DNA of 64,000 nucleotides from Pedobacter metabolipauper (lineage in GTDB: Bacteria > Bacteroidota > Bacteroidia > Sphingobacteriales > Sphingobacteriaceae). Shown here piece by piece: positions 26,698-35,523 of this stretch. Position 1 is the stretch's first letter, and each line of letters starts with the position of its first letter. Where the stretch lies: NCBI RefSeq assembly GCF_004362715.1, contig NZ_SNYC01000004.1, forward strand, positions 372,001-436,000. The letters run 5' to 3'. The notes below the pieces were generated by a model. It made no database searches. It had not been told where the DNA came from and saw nothing but the letters and a program-made list of their open reading frames with translations. The translations under genes and the position numbers were made by a program.

Positions 26698-26713
26698 TGT
26701 TTCACGTGGAACG
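26698..26713. other. parS-like site 2 (ParB/Spo0J binding)
   Basis: TGTTTCACGTGGAACG repeats site 1 over 15 of 16 bases in the same orientation, 46 bp away. An exact 15-base repeat with the parS core makes chance unlikely. Confidence 0.8.
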
Positions 26714-26789
26714 TTGTAATTTTATCACCTGAATTGTTCCAGATGATGGGTTTTACCCAGTAATTCTGTTTTAGAATTGCCGGTTATTT

Positions 26790-28652
26790 TTATTTTAATT
26801 CAGACAATTCCAGCCAGCGTTCTAATACCACATCTAATTCTTTTTGCTCAGATTGAATTTTCTCTGTAACCGATTGTATCTCTAAATAGTTTTTGTTATC
26901 TATTTTTAATAGTGATTTTGTTAATTTATCTATTGATATTTCCAAATCATGCATTCTTTTTTCTGAATCATCCAACTCTTTTTGTTCTTTATAACTTAGT
27001 TTTTTTGAAGCTATAGGCGCATCAATAGAATCGGATTTTGTTAGTTTAACTGGTGGTTTTTCTTTAGGGATATCTAAGCTGGTTCTATACTCTGAATAAT
27101 TTCCGTTATAAATAGTTACCTCTCCATTTCCTTCCAGAATGAATAATTGCTCACTCATTTTATCTAGTAAATACCTGTCGTGAGAAACTAAAATTAAAAC
27201 TCCTGGGAAATTTTCTAAGAATTCTTCCAGAACATTTAAGGTGTCAATATCTAAATCGTTGGTCGGCTCATCTAAAATCAGGAAGTTTGGATTCTGCATC
27301 AACACCTTCATCAAGTGTAAACGTTTCTTTTCTCCACCACTTAATTTCTCCACCATCCCATGTTGCTTCTTCGGTGGAAATAAGAACAAGGTGAGTAATT
27401 GAGAAGCAGAAATCATAGAACCATCTGCCATTTTAATATATTCGGCGTCAGATTTTACAATATCGATTACCCGCTCTTTTTCATTAAAAGCAAGTCCGCC
27501 TTGTTTATAATAACCATACACCGTGGTGTCCCCAGTACTTACTTTACCTTTTTCAGGATTTAAATAACCAGTTATTATATTTAATAAAGTAGACTTTCCT
27601 GTTCCATTTTTTCCGGCCAATCCTATTCTGTCGGCGCGTTTAAAGGTGTAGGTAAAGTCATTTATTATTTTTTTATCGTCAAAGGACTGTCCAATATGAT
27701 CAAGTTCAAGGATTTTATTTCCTTGTCTTGCCATTTTAACGTTTAGTGTAACAGATTGATTGTCAGACCTTTGTTTAGTTTTTCCTTCTAAGTCATAAAA
27801 TGCATCAATTCTAGCCTGAGATTTGGTACCACGCGCTTGCGGCATCCTTCTCATCCATTCTAGCTCCTTCTTTAACAGGTTTTTGTTTTTATGAAATGTA
27901 CTTTCATCAGAGGCCTCACGTTCAGATTTTTTCTCCAGGAAATACGCATAATTACCACTGTAATTGTAAATCTTTCCGCGATCCAATTCTACGATCGTAT
28001 TACAAACGTTGTCTAAAAAATAACGATCATGTGTAACCAGCAAAATGGTTTTGTTTCCAGAAGTCAATAGCTTCTCCAGCCATTCAATGGTATCAATGTC
28101 CAAATGGTTGGTAGGCTCATCCAGTACATAAATTTCCGGATCCTCGATCAGCAACTTTGCAAGAGCTAATCGCTTTTTCTGACCACCCGATAGGGTAGAG
28201 ATCTGCTGCTGCAAGTGATTTATTCCCATTCTGCTCAGAATAGTTTTAATCTCATGCTCGTATTCCCAGGCATTGTGTTCACTTAACTCTTCGTACAGAC
28301 GATTTAAGGTCTTTTCATCAGGATTTGGGTCTTCAATCAACTCTTCATACGCTTTAATCAGCTGTTGCTGTTTATTTTCTAAAGAGAAGATGAAGTCACT
28401 TATAGAATAGCCGTCCGGAAAAGAAGGTTCCTGATCCAGGAAGCCAATCTTTACAAATTTATTCTTTACAATTTTCCCTTCAAGAGGAGAGAAACGTTCG
28501 GCAAGCAGCTTCAAAAGCGTACTTTTTCCGGCGCCATTTATTCCAACCAACGCTACGCGCTGACCGGTCTGTATGCCCAGGGTTAAATTTTTAAAAAGCC
28601 ATTCGTCGTGGTAAGCATGGCCTAAGTTTTCGGCTGCAATTAGTGTGCTCAA
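26790..28652 (-). CDS. ABC-F family ATPase (Uup-like)
   Basis: The 620-residue soluble protein has two ABC domains and no membrane segment, as in ABC-F translation factors. Domain 1 has Walker A GINGAGKST, signature LSGGQKKRLALAKLL and Walker B VLDEPTNHLDID. The linker has the PtIM-like region with RRMPQARGTKSQARID. Domain 2 has GKNGTGKST, KLSGGEKKRLHLMKVL and LILDEPTNDLDID. The C-terminal coiled coil (about 550-620) resembles Uup. The family acts on ribosomes or on DNA structures; which applies here cannot be told. It is upstream of mnmG in the same direction, with a 153-nt gap that holds the parS-like sites. Confidence 0.92.
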   Translation of the reverse strand: MSTLIAAENLGHAYHDEWLFKNLTLGIQTGQRVALVGINGAGKSTLLKLLAERFSPLEGKIVKNKFVKIGFLDQEPSFPDGYSISDFIFSLENKQQQLIKAYEELIEDPNPDEKTLNRLYEELSEHNAWEYEHEIKTILSRMGINHLQQQISTLSGGQKKRLALAKLLIEDPEIYVLDEPTNHLDIDTIEWLEKLLTSGNKTILLVTHDRYFLDNVCNTIVELDRGKIYNYSGNYAYFLEKKSEREASDESTFHKNKNLLKKELEWMRRMPQARGTKSQARIDAFYDLEGKTKQRSDNQSVTLNVKMARQGNKILELDHIGQSFDDKKIINDFTYTFKRADRIGLAGKNGTGKSTLLNIITGYLNPEKGKVSTGDTTVYGYYKQGGLAFNEKERVIDIVKSDAEYIKMADGSMISASQLLTLFLFPPKKQHGMVEKLSGGEKKRLHLMKVLMQNPNFLILDEPTNDLDIDTLNVLEEFLENFPGVLILVSHDRYLLDKMSEQLFILEGNGEVTIYNGNYSEYRTSLDIPKEKPPVKLTKSDSIDAPIASKKLSYKEQKELDDSEKRMHDLEISIDKLTKSLLKIDNKNYLEIQSVTEKIQSEQKELDVVLERWLELSELK

Positions 28653-28690
28653 AGTTTGTGTTTAACGATATTATAGATAAGAAATTGCTA

Positions 28691-28698
28691 CAAAAGTA
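28691..28698 (-). promoter_or_regulatory. -7 promoter element of the ABC-F gene
   Basis: TACTTTTG on the minus strand matches TAnnTTTG, 38 nt before the start codon. The nearest TTG upstream is 26 nt away, so the -33 box is weak. Confidence 0.45.
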
Positions 28699-28726
28699 AG
28701 CAATAATTTTTTGGAATCTATTTGCA

Positions 28727-28752
28727 ATAAAAAAGGCGGAATGATCCGCCCT
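28727..28752 (-). terminator. Intrinsic terminator of the DUF2807 gene
   Basis: A 6-bp GC-rich stem (28735-28740 with 28745-28750, 4-nt loop) is followed on the minus strand by a T run (28729-28734). It lies 29 nt after the stop of the DUF2807 gene. Confidence 0.8.
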
Positions 28753-28778
28753 TACCTAACCTAACCAAAATGTATTAT

Positions 28779-29423
28779 TTATTTGCTCAATGAAGCAGAA
28801 GTTATACTAAATGCTTCAAATGAAGGGTTTACTTTATATGCAGGTTTAGTGTCAATCTTAGCGTCCATATTAGTGTTCTGCGCTGCAAATTGATCCATAA
28901 CCAATTTAGAAGCATTTCCAATCTGTACCATATGATTCTCCGTTGTGCCTGTTAAATTTAAACGAGCAGTTTGATCAAGTGATGAAAACAGGTTAACCGT
29001 ATTAGACGTAATATTAGCCGATGCATTATTTTTAAGGACTACATTTAAATTGATCAGGTTAAATTTTCCAATGGTTCTTACCTGAGCATTTTCATTAGCA
29101 TCAATAGACGAAATGTTATTTACATAGGCAACAACCGTTAGTCTTTCAGAGTTGAAAGAACTAATTCTAAGTGTGCCATTTTGTTGTTGAACAAGCGCAT
29201 TATTTGAATAGTAATTGTCATACACTTTAACGTTTTCTACTGCAGACTGAATAAGGATAAGGTCTACATTACCGGTAACCACAATCTTTTGGATGTTCTT
29301 TACTGAAGATAATACGGTCATGCTTTCTGACGCTGGTGTTGCTGCCGTAGATCTAAAAGGTACGGTACCAAGAATGACGATTGCTGCGATAGCTGAAATT
29401 GATTTTTTTATAGAATTTTTCAT
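28779..29423 (-). CDS. Secreted DUF2807 (GIN-domain) beta-helix-like protein
   Basis: The 214-residue protein has a signal peptide (basic start, hydrophobic core, cleavage near STAAT). The rest resembles the GIN/DUF2807 putative adhesin domain: VKNIQKIVVTGNVDLILIQ at the start, then repeated short beta-rich strands with many Asn and Ser residues (NISSIDANENAQVRTIG). It is shorter than many family members. The function is unknown. It is monocistronic, bounded by a terminator downstream and a 156-nt gap upstream. Confidence 0.75.
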   Translation of the reverse strand: MKNSIKKSISAIAAIVILGTVPFRSTAATPASESMTVLSSVKNIQKIVVTGNVDLILIQSAVENVKVYDNYYSNNALVQQQNGTLRISSFNSERLTVVAYVNNISSIDANENAQVRTIGKFNLINLNVVLKNNASANITSNTVNLFSSLDQTARLNLTGTTENHMVQIGNASKLVMDQFAAQNTNMDAKIDTKPAYKVNPSFEAFSITSASLSK

Positions 29424-29473
29424 TTTTAATATTCTTTATATTTCCTAATTGTTTGGATATAAGACATTAACAA

Positions 29474-29569
29474 ATGAAAAAGGTTGCAATGGAAATGAAT
29501 CTATTAGACCAGCGTGATGTTATTTCCGATGAACAGCAGGAATTAACCGACCAAAAGAGAATAAAATAA
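29474..29569 (+). CDS. Possible small ORF (31 residues)
   Basis: An ATG-to-TAA frame encodes MKKVAMEMNLLDQRDVISDE and 11 more residues, rich in charged residues. It is opposite to both neighbours in a 156-nt gap. There is no recognisable promoter or family, so it may be chance. Confidence 0.15.
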   Translation: MKKVAMEMNLLDQRDVISDEQQELTDQKRIK

Positions 29570-29579
29570 AGAAACGTTT

Positions 29580-30014
29580 CTAAGAAACAGGCAATAAGGA
29601 CAAGTAAAGATCTTCTTTTTCAGTCATTTGAGCCTTATCAGACTTCGTCTTGTCCTTATAACCCAGCAGGTGCAGTGTACCATGGATCATTACCCTGCAT
29701 AATTCATTAGGAACAGTAAGCCGATAAAGCTTTGCATTTTCCTGGATTCTTTCAACGCTGATAAAGATATCACCAAGAATCGTTTTAAGCCCCTCTGAGT
29801 TGTCAAAAGTGATCACGTCGGTATAAGTGTCGTGATCCAGGTATTCCTGGTTTATACGCAGTAAATATTCGTCTGAGCATAAGATAAAGTTCAGTTCGTT
29901 AAGAACAAAACCTTCAGCGGCTATAGCAGCTTTGATCCAGTCCTTAATACGCATTTTATTTTTAAGCGTATAATTAAGATCCTCAGTAAAAAAATGAATG
30001 GCAGGTTTAGACAT
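29580..30014 (-). CDS. ybeY: Endoribonuclease YbeY
   Basis: The 144-residue zinc-dependent protein acts in 16S rRNA 3'-end maturation and ribosome quality control. The core MIHGTLHLLGYKDKTKSDKAQM supplies two of the three usual His ligands. The third, H in the GYDH of E. coli, is K here (GYKDK). Bacteroidota YbeY proteins commonly have this form, so it need not mean inactivity. The upstream DUF4175 gene ends 11 nt before, so they share a transcript. Confidence 0.92.
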   Translation of the reverse strand: MSKPAIHFFTEDLNYTLKNKMRIKDWIKAAIAAEGFVLNELNFILCSDEYLLRINQEYLDHDTYTDVITFDNSEGLKTILGDIFISVERIQENAKLYRLTVPNELCRVMIHGTLHLLGYKDKTKSDKAQMTEKEDLYLSLLPVS

Positions 30015-30025
30015 TGTTGCTTAAA

Positions 30026-33000
30026 TTATTGCCCCGAATTTAGCAATTTAAAATATTCTGTAATCTTATTTTTATAGTAATAGTTCAGGTTTGGAGGCAA
30101 TTTCTGCAGCCATTCTGTTTCGGATTGCTGTAGTTTTTTAAATTTATCCAGCATTTGCTTGTAAGAAGGAGGAAAGTCCTTAGCGGCTTTACTTTCTCTT
30201 TTTGAATCCTGATCCTTTTCCCGTTCCGCTTTTTCTGCATCCAGCAATTTCGTAAGCAGGTTCTTTTGACGGTTCATGGTTTCCTGCTCTAGTTTTTTAT
30301 TCACCAGTTCCGTCTCTGTAGCTTTCATATCCTCAATCATTTGGTTGAGGTTTCCTAAGCCATTCTTTCCGTCTTTATTCTCTTCCCTGTTGATCTTTTG
30401 TAAGGCTTCCAGGATCATTTGCTGCTGTTGAGCCATCTTGGCAAATTCCTGGCTCATCTGGCCTTTAGGAACACTTCCTTTGTTTCCTCCAATCTTCTGC
30501 ATTTGTTCCCGGGCTTTCTGCATACTGTTATTCAGTTGCTGCTGCATCTCCTGAAGCTGCTTCATTCCTCCCTTTTTACCGCTGCCGTTTTTAGGGTTCT
30601 TCTTGGAGTTTTGAAGTTGATCAAGAGCTTCATTTAACATCAAAGACAAGTTATTGATGGATGTCATGGTGTATTGCTGGTTTCTGTTTGCACTTGATGT
30701 ATTTCTATCCCCTAAATTCTCCAGACTTTTATCAATATTGAAATTAATTTTTTGCATCTCTTCATTAACAGCCGTTTCAATTTGAGGAACCCTTTTACTT
30801 AAAGAAAATAAACTGTCTGCAATGGTTTTCATGTTATCCTTAATGCTCCGCTGCTTTTGAACATTAGGGGTATACAATGGATCGTTACTATTGATGTTTT
30901 TTAAGGCAAGCATGACTTTTTCCTGATCAAACGAAGTTTTTAATAAATTCTCCAACAATTGACGCAGTTCCCGGGCATTCAGGTTATTTTCCATCTCAGC
31001 AGATTCCTGCTGCATTTGTTCCATATCCTTTGCCATTTCCTCCATTTGTTCGGCGGCCTTTTGCTGGTTTTGTGAAGCATCTTTTTTGTTGTTCTGATCT
31101 AATTTCTCTTCACTTTCCTGTTGTTGTTTTTCAATGTTCTTACTCTCCTTTTCAGGATTCTTAAAAGGATTTGGACGTTCAAGCTGTTCGTTTTTTTCAG
31201 AGAGCTTTTCAAGTTCCTTTTTTAGATCATTAAAATCTGAAGAGAGTTTTTGCTGTTCTTCCTTCAGGTTTTTGCTGGAACTCTCTTTTTCTGTGCTTTT
31301 TTTGGCAAGTTCCTTTTGCTGTTTAGCCAGCTCATTTAACCGGTCTATGTTATTTTGGAGGTTTTGTTCAAATTCCAATTGCTTATAAAGTTCTAAGATC
31401 CGGTCTAGTTCGTTTTTCATAGATTTATTGTCCATCTGCATTTTGGACAATTCATTCTGTGCCTGATCTTTATTGTTTTGATCCATTAGATCCTGCAGCT
31501 TTTCAAGCAATGCTTTTGTTTTTTCGTCCAGAACATTCTTAAACAGATCGTCAATCTGTTTTTGTTTGTTCATCAACTCTTCATTCAGTGCGTTATTTTC
31601 TTCCTTTTCGATGGTATTTTTTTGATTCAGTTTCTTAATTTCTTTAACGGCCTCTTCCAGTTGTTTTTGCTTGTCGAGCAGCTGTTCGATCTGCTTCTTG
31701 TCATCAAAAGAAATCTGTTTTTTATCCAGCAGGTTTTCACCAAGTTTTTTACTCTCATTTTCTACTGCAGCAGCAAGCTTAATGGCCTTCTCCATTTTCT
31801 GCTTAAGGGCCGCGCTGCCCTGATTTATTTTCTCTGAAACCTGTTGAGAGGTAGGCACCTCAAGCGTTTTAATTTCAGACTTAGTGGTCTTAGCACCATT
31901 TACGCCATCATTATCAGCAACCTCAAAATAATATTCCAGGATCTGCCCTGGCTTAATTAACGCATCACTTAAATTCCATAAATAGAAGAAAGCATGTTCC
32001 TGCTGCTGTTTTTGTACAGAAATAGATTTAGAAACCTTAGTTTTCAAAACCCCGTCTTCCTTAATCAGGTAATTAAATTTTAAGGCACTAAAACCATGAT
32101 CATCAGAAACGTTGCCTGAAAAATAGAGGACCTTACTGCTAACAGAATCGGGGGTTTCTACAACAGATATGCCCGGAAACTCATCTTTAATAACTGTTAT
32201 TTCATGTAAAAGGGAATCCTTACTAATTATAAAGTTATTTTTTGGACTGATCTGATAGCGGGCACTCTCCTTAATAACCGCGCTAAAACTGAAACGGTTC
32301 GTTTCTGATACCAGATCACGAATGGTATTTCCCAGTCTAAAAGTAACTTCAGAACTGTTTTCAGTGTTCAGTAACCAGGTAATTCTAGCGCCTTCAGGCA
32401 ATAGCAGGTCGCCGGCATTCTGAATGGTTTCTTCTGCTTTATTCAGATATTGCGGATATTTAATCTTCGCGGAAACATTTAAAATAGAAGGCCTTGGCTT
32501 AACCTCAATTAGATAGGGTTCAGAATTAAATCCAGCAGCAGAGAAAGAGATTTTCTTGTTTTTTTGAAGATTTTTAAAGAAGTAATTAAAGTGGGTATTG
32601 TTTTCTTTTTCCAGCTTATAGGTATTCATTCCATCAGAAACATAGACATCCTGAGGGATCTCATTTCCCGTTAATTTTAAATGGATTTTAATATCATCTC
32701 CTTGTGAAAGGATCAGTTTATTGTTCAGCAAAACAAAATTAAAAGGAGCTTTAGGTAAGATCTCCTTATTGTACTGAACAAAACTGCTTGTTCCTTCCCT
32801 TAAAATTGAAGGAGCAATAATTCCAATCAGAATGATAATCGAAAGCGGTATTAAAAAGTACTTGATATATTTACGGTTATCATTAAGGCGTATCGCACTG
32901 GTAAAAGGAACAGGTTTTAAATCCAGGATCTTTTGGTCGATACCTGCAAGAATTAAAAGATTATTATTTGGGCTTTGGTCTGCAAGGGCTTTAAGTTGTA

Positions 33001-33340
33001 GTGTATTTAATAATTTGTCTTTAACATTGAAAAAATGATCACCAATTAACGTTGCAGCCTGTTCAATGCTTAGATTTTTCTGAAGTTTAAAGTATAAAAG
33101 AGCGGGCTTAATGATAAAAAAAATAATCAAGCCTATAGAAATGGCAATAGAAGAAAAGAAAATACCAGTTTTCGTATGTACTCCCGGATTGGTAAAGTAA
33201 ACAAAGAGAAAAATAAAAAGGTACAAAACCAATAAAAGGGCAGAAGCATAGATGCTCCCCCGTAAAAGTTTATTGAGATAAAACTTTTGCGTAAACTCGT
33301 TAATCTTAGAAATTAAAAGGTCGTAATTTGAATTCATCAA
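30026..33340 (-). CDS. DUF4175 large membrane protein with long coiled coil
   Basis: The 1104-residue protein has N-terminal hydrophobic segments (about residues 25-50, 55-80 and 160-180), a beta-rich middle part (about 200-500) and a very long Lys/Glu/Gln-rich coiled coil (about 500-850), followed by a Met/Gln-rich tail (about 960-1000; LQEMQQQLNNSMQKAREQMQ). It matches the DUF4175 family of Bacteroidota in arrangement. It is likely anchored in the inner membrane with the bulk outside the bilayer. Its role is unknown. It lies upstream of ybeY with an 11-nt gap. Confidence 0.82.
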   Translation of the reverse strand: MMNSNYDLLISKINEFTQKFYLNKLLRGSIYASALLLVLYLFIFLFVYFTNPGVHTKTGIFFSSIAISIGLIIFFIIKPALLYFKLQKNLSIEQAATLIGDHFFNVKDKLLNTLQLKALADQSPNNNLLILAGIDQKILDLKPVPFTSAIRLNDNRKYIKYFLIPLSIIILIGIIAPSILREGTSSFVQYNKEILPKAPFNFVLLNNKLILSQGDDIKIHLKLTGNEIPQDVYVSDGMNTYKLEKENNTHFNYFFKNLQKNKKISFSAAGFNSEPYLIEVKPRPSILNVSAKIKYPQYLNKAEETIQNAGDLLLPEGARITWLLNTENSSEVTFRLGNTIRDLVSETNRFSFSAVIKESARYQISPKNNFIISKDSLLHEITVIKDEFPGISVVETPDSVSSKVLYFSGNVSDDHGFSALKFNYLIKEDGVLKTKVSKSISVQKQQQEHAFFYLWNLSDALIKPGQILEYYFEVADNDGVNGAKTTKSEIKTLEVPTSQQVSEKINQGSAALKQKMEKAIKLAAAVENESKKLGENLLDKKQISFDDKKQIEQLLDKQKQLEEAVKEIKKLNQKNTIEKEENNALNEELMNKQKQIDDLFKNVLDEKTKALLEKLQDLMDQNNKDQAQNELSKMQMDNKSMKNELDRILELYKQLEFEQNLQNNIDRLNELAKQQKELAKKSTEKESSSKNLKEEQQKLSSDFNDLKKELEKLSEKNEQLERPNPFKNPEKESKNIEKQQQESEEKLDQNNKKDASQNQQKAAEQMEEMAKDMEQMQQESAEMENNLNARELRQLLENLLKTSFDQEKVMLALKNINSNDPLYTPNVQKQRSIKDNMKTIADSLFSLSKRVPQIETAVNEEMQKINFNIDKSLENLGDRNTSSANRNQQYTMTSINNLSLMLNEALDQLQNSKKNPKNGSGKKGGMKQLQEMQQQLNNSMQKAREQMQKIGGNKGSVPKGQMSQEFAKMAQQQQMILEALQKINREENKDGKNGLGNLNQMIEDMKATETELVNKKLEQETMNRQKNLLTKLLDAEKAEREKDQDSKRESKAAKDFPPSYKQMLDKFKKLQQSETEWLQKLPPNLNYYYKNKITEYFKLLNSGQ

Positions 33341-33404
33341 CGTGTTGGAAATGACTAAAGTTAAAAAATAACTTTAAATAAATATGGATATCTTTTTAAA
33401 CGAG

Positions 33405-33412
33405 TAATTTTG
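33405..33412 (+). promoter_or_regulatory. -7 promoter element of the GDPD gene
   Basis: TAATTTTG matches TAnnTTTG exactly, 13 nt before the ATG. No clear -33 TTG is seen. Confidence 0.45.
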
Positions 33413-33425
33413 TAAAAAGAATACC

Positions 33426-34220
33426 ATGAAATCTGCATTAATAGCAAGTATCCTAACTTTAATTGTTTCAGTGCCAAACGCCGTTAAAACAACACAGGAA
33501 GAAACCTGGAATAAGAATAAAGTAATTGCACACCGCGGAGCCTGGAAAAAAGCCGGTTTACCAGAAAACTCAATAGCGTCGCTAAAAGAAGCCATACGCT
33601 TGGGGTGCTACGGAACAGAATTTGATGTTCATATGACTGCCGACGGGATCTTGGTAATCAACCATGACGCCGATTTTTTAGGTTTAACGATCTCAAAAAG
33701 TACTTATAAAGAGCTTTTGACGAAGAAACATACGAATGGAGAAAGCATACCCACATTAGAAGATTACCTAAAAGAAGGGATTAAGCAACAAGGCACAAAA
33801 CTTATTTTAGAAATAAAACCTTCCAGCCTCGGATTGGACTGGGATTTAAAAATGACCCAAAAGTCAGTGGAGATGGTAAAGAAATTGAAGGCTAAGTCCT
33901 GGGTCGATTACATTAGCTTTAGCTATGACATTCTTAAAAAAGTAAGGGTGCTGGATGCAAAAGCTAAAGTTTCCTATTTAAAAGGAGACATTGCGCCAGA
34001 AAAGCTTAAGGAAGACGGGTTTTATGGCCCGGATTACCATTATAACGTATATCTTAATGATAAAGGGATGGCTATCAATAGATTTAAAGATCTTGGACTC
34101 AAAATAAATGTCTGGACGGTAAATGATCGGTCCGAAATGCTAATGATGCTTGAAAATCAAGTGGACTTCATTACTACAAATGAACCAGAGTTACTCTTAA
34201 GCTTAAATCCAACGCATTAA
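33426..34220 (+). CDS. Secreted glycerophosphodiester phosphodiesterase
   Basis: The 264-residue TIM-barrel enzyme hydrolyses glycerophosphodiesters to glycerol 3-phosphate and an alcohol. Catalytic and metal residues are visible: His36-Arg37 in VIAHRGAW, Glu47-Asn48 in LPENSIASL, Glu65 and Asp67 in TEFDVHMTADG, and His80-Asp81 in INHDADF. The N-terminus (about 1-22) is a likely signal peptide. Near the C-terminus are LGLKINVWTVND and FITTNEPELL, typical of the family. It stands alone, divergent from the DUF4175 gene. Confidence 0.92.
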   Translation: MKSALIASILTLIVSVPNAVKTTQEETWNKNKVIAHRGAWKKAGLPENSIASLKEAIRLGCYGTEFDVHMTADGILVINHDADFLGLTISKSTYKELLTKKHTNGESIPTLEDYLKEGIKQQGTKLILEIKPSSLGLDWDLKMTQKSVEMVKKLKAKSWVDYISFSYDILKKVRVLDAKAKVSYLKGDIAPEKLKEDGFYGPDYHYNVYLNDKGMAINRFKDLGLKINVWTVNDRSEMLMMLENQVDFITTNEPELLLSLNPTH

Positions 34221-34251
34221 GCGCCCACTCAATGGGATTACAAAAGTTCTA

Positions 34252-34285
34252 AAATAAAAAAGCATCGCAGGTTATCTGCGATGCT
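34252..34285 (-). terminator. Intrinsic terminator of the cold-shock gene
   Basis: A 10-bp perfect stem (34261-34270 with 34276-34285, 5-nt loop) is followed on the minus strand by a T-rich tract (34252-34260). It lies 24 nt after the csp stop. Confidence 0.9.
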
Positions 34286-34308
34286 GTACAATTTATGTTT
34301 TTAATAAT

Positions 34309-34500
34309 CTAGATTACTTTAACATTAATCGCATTCAACCCTTTTTTACCGCTTTCAACATCGTATTCAACTTTGTCGTTTTCACGAATTTCATCGATAA
34401 GGCCTGTTGAATGTACAAAAATTTCGCTATCTCCATTTGCTGGTACGATAAATCCGAAACCCTTAGTTACATTAAAAAATTTTACTGTTCCTTCTTGCAT
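34309..34500 (-). CDS. Cold-shock domain protein (CspA family)
   Basis: The 63-residue single OB-fold protein has RNP1 KGFGFI and RNP2 EIFVHSTGL and is a nucleic-acid chaperone. Its length is typical of CspA. It has its own terminator. The 89-nt gap upstream carries a TACATTG box on the minus strand, a shortened form of the -7 motif, and would leave a leader of about 40 nt. Cold induction is possible but not shown. Confidence 0.95.
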   Translation of the reverse strand: MQEGTVKFFNVTKGFGFIVPANGDSEIFVHSTGLIDEIRENDKVEYDVESGKKGLNAINVKVI

Positions 34501-34589
34501 TGTATTATTTATTATAAATTAAGTGTGCAATGTACATATTATTTCTTTATTAAATGCAAATGCTTCATTTTTTGATGAATATAAAAATT

Positions 34590-35522
34590 TTAGCCGTTTT
34601 TTCTACCTACAACAATAAGCTTAATTTCACTGGAATGCGGGATATCCAGTGTTGTTCCAGGTGTAATTTTCAGCAGATTTTGAAGATAAACACTGATGAT
34701 TGCTTCCAGCGTTTTTTTCCTGCCTGCCGCATCTTCTGCATTCCCGAACGTGGTCAGGTGTATTTTTTTTTCAGCGTCCACAACTACAGAAAATTCATAA
34801 GCAAAATCGCGATAAGCGCGGTTGATATAGATCTTATAATTTGGAAACAGGTAATCGTAGGATACAGTTCTGCCAACTAAAACATCTACAGTTGATATTT
34901 TCTCAACACGGATCATATCACTCAATGACGTAAACCGGACCGGTTGTCTTCCCGCAAATGCAATTTTAGGATTTCCAGGATCGGCATTAGATGCTGCTGT
35001 TAATTTTTTTATATAAAGCGTATCTGCCTTTGTTGGTTTTTGAAGTGCTTCAGGAGTCGTTTTTAATGTTTTCTCTATATATTCTTTCGAATAATAAGTG
35101 CTGTTCACATCTGAGCGAATGTCTTTGGATATTTCTTTTTTTACAAGATTTAGGCGCTGTATGGTCAGGCTATCCTTGGTTACCTTTTTTATTCTGAACC
35201 ATTCTTTTGCAAAATTGTAAACATTGCCGTGGTCAAATTGAAGATAGAAAGGCTGCATCACTTTCTTTTGTGGGCTATATGCAAGTACCGTGTCATTAGA
35301 CTTGAATTCAATGATCCAGGAAGGTTCCTGCTGAAAACCGATCTCATTAAATGAAAGACCCGTACTAAACCTGCGTTTTACTTCATAATACCTGATACCT
35401 TTTACCGCATCAAAGGATATGCGGTCAGGAGTAGGTTTTTTCGTATCTTTTTCAGAATGATTTGAACAGCCGTAGAGGATTACTAAACTTAAAAATAGGA
35501 TCAGGGAAGGTAATTTAACCAT
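34590..35522 (-). CDS. Lipoprotein of unknown function
   Basis: The 310-residue protein has a signal peptide with lipobox LYGC, so it is predicted to be lipid-anchored in the envelope. I do not recognise a domain in the remainder. Notable parts are the repeated short beta-rich stretches (YYEVKRRFSTGLSFNEIGFQ) and a C-terminal half rich in Val and Thr. It starts 1 nt after the stop of the phosphodiester glycosidase gene, so the two are translationally linked. Envelope function is inferred from neighbours only. Confidence 0.7.
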   Translation of the reverse strand: MVKLPSLILFLSLVILYGCSNHSEKDTKKPTPDRISFDAVKGIRYYEVKRRFSTGLSFNEIGFQQEPSWIIEFKSNDTVLAYSPQKKVMQPFYLQFDHGNVYNFAKEWFRIKKVTKDSLTIQRLNLVKKEISKDIRSDVNSTYYSKEYIEKTLKTTPEALQKPTKADTLYIKKLTAASNADPGNPKIAFAGRQPVRFTSLSDMIRVEKISTVDVLVGRTVSYDYLFPNYKIYINRAYRDFAYEFSVVVDAEKKIHLTTFGNAEDAAGRKKTLEAIISVYLQNLLKITPGTTLDIPHSSEIKLIVVGRKNG

Positions 35523-35523
35523 A

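Noticed and set aside
29580..30014. YbeY called inactive because the third His is missing
   Set aside because: GYKDK in place of GYDH is common among Bacteroidota YbeY proteins, so it is a lineage feature.
30419..31837. Leu/Phe/Ser-rich plus-strand frames that look like small membrane proteins
   Set aside because: They are antisense to the Lys/Glu/Gln-rich coiled coil of the DUF4175 gene; the complement of such codons gives Phe/Leu/Ser by default.
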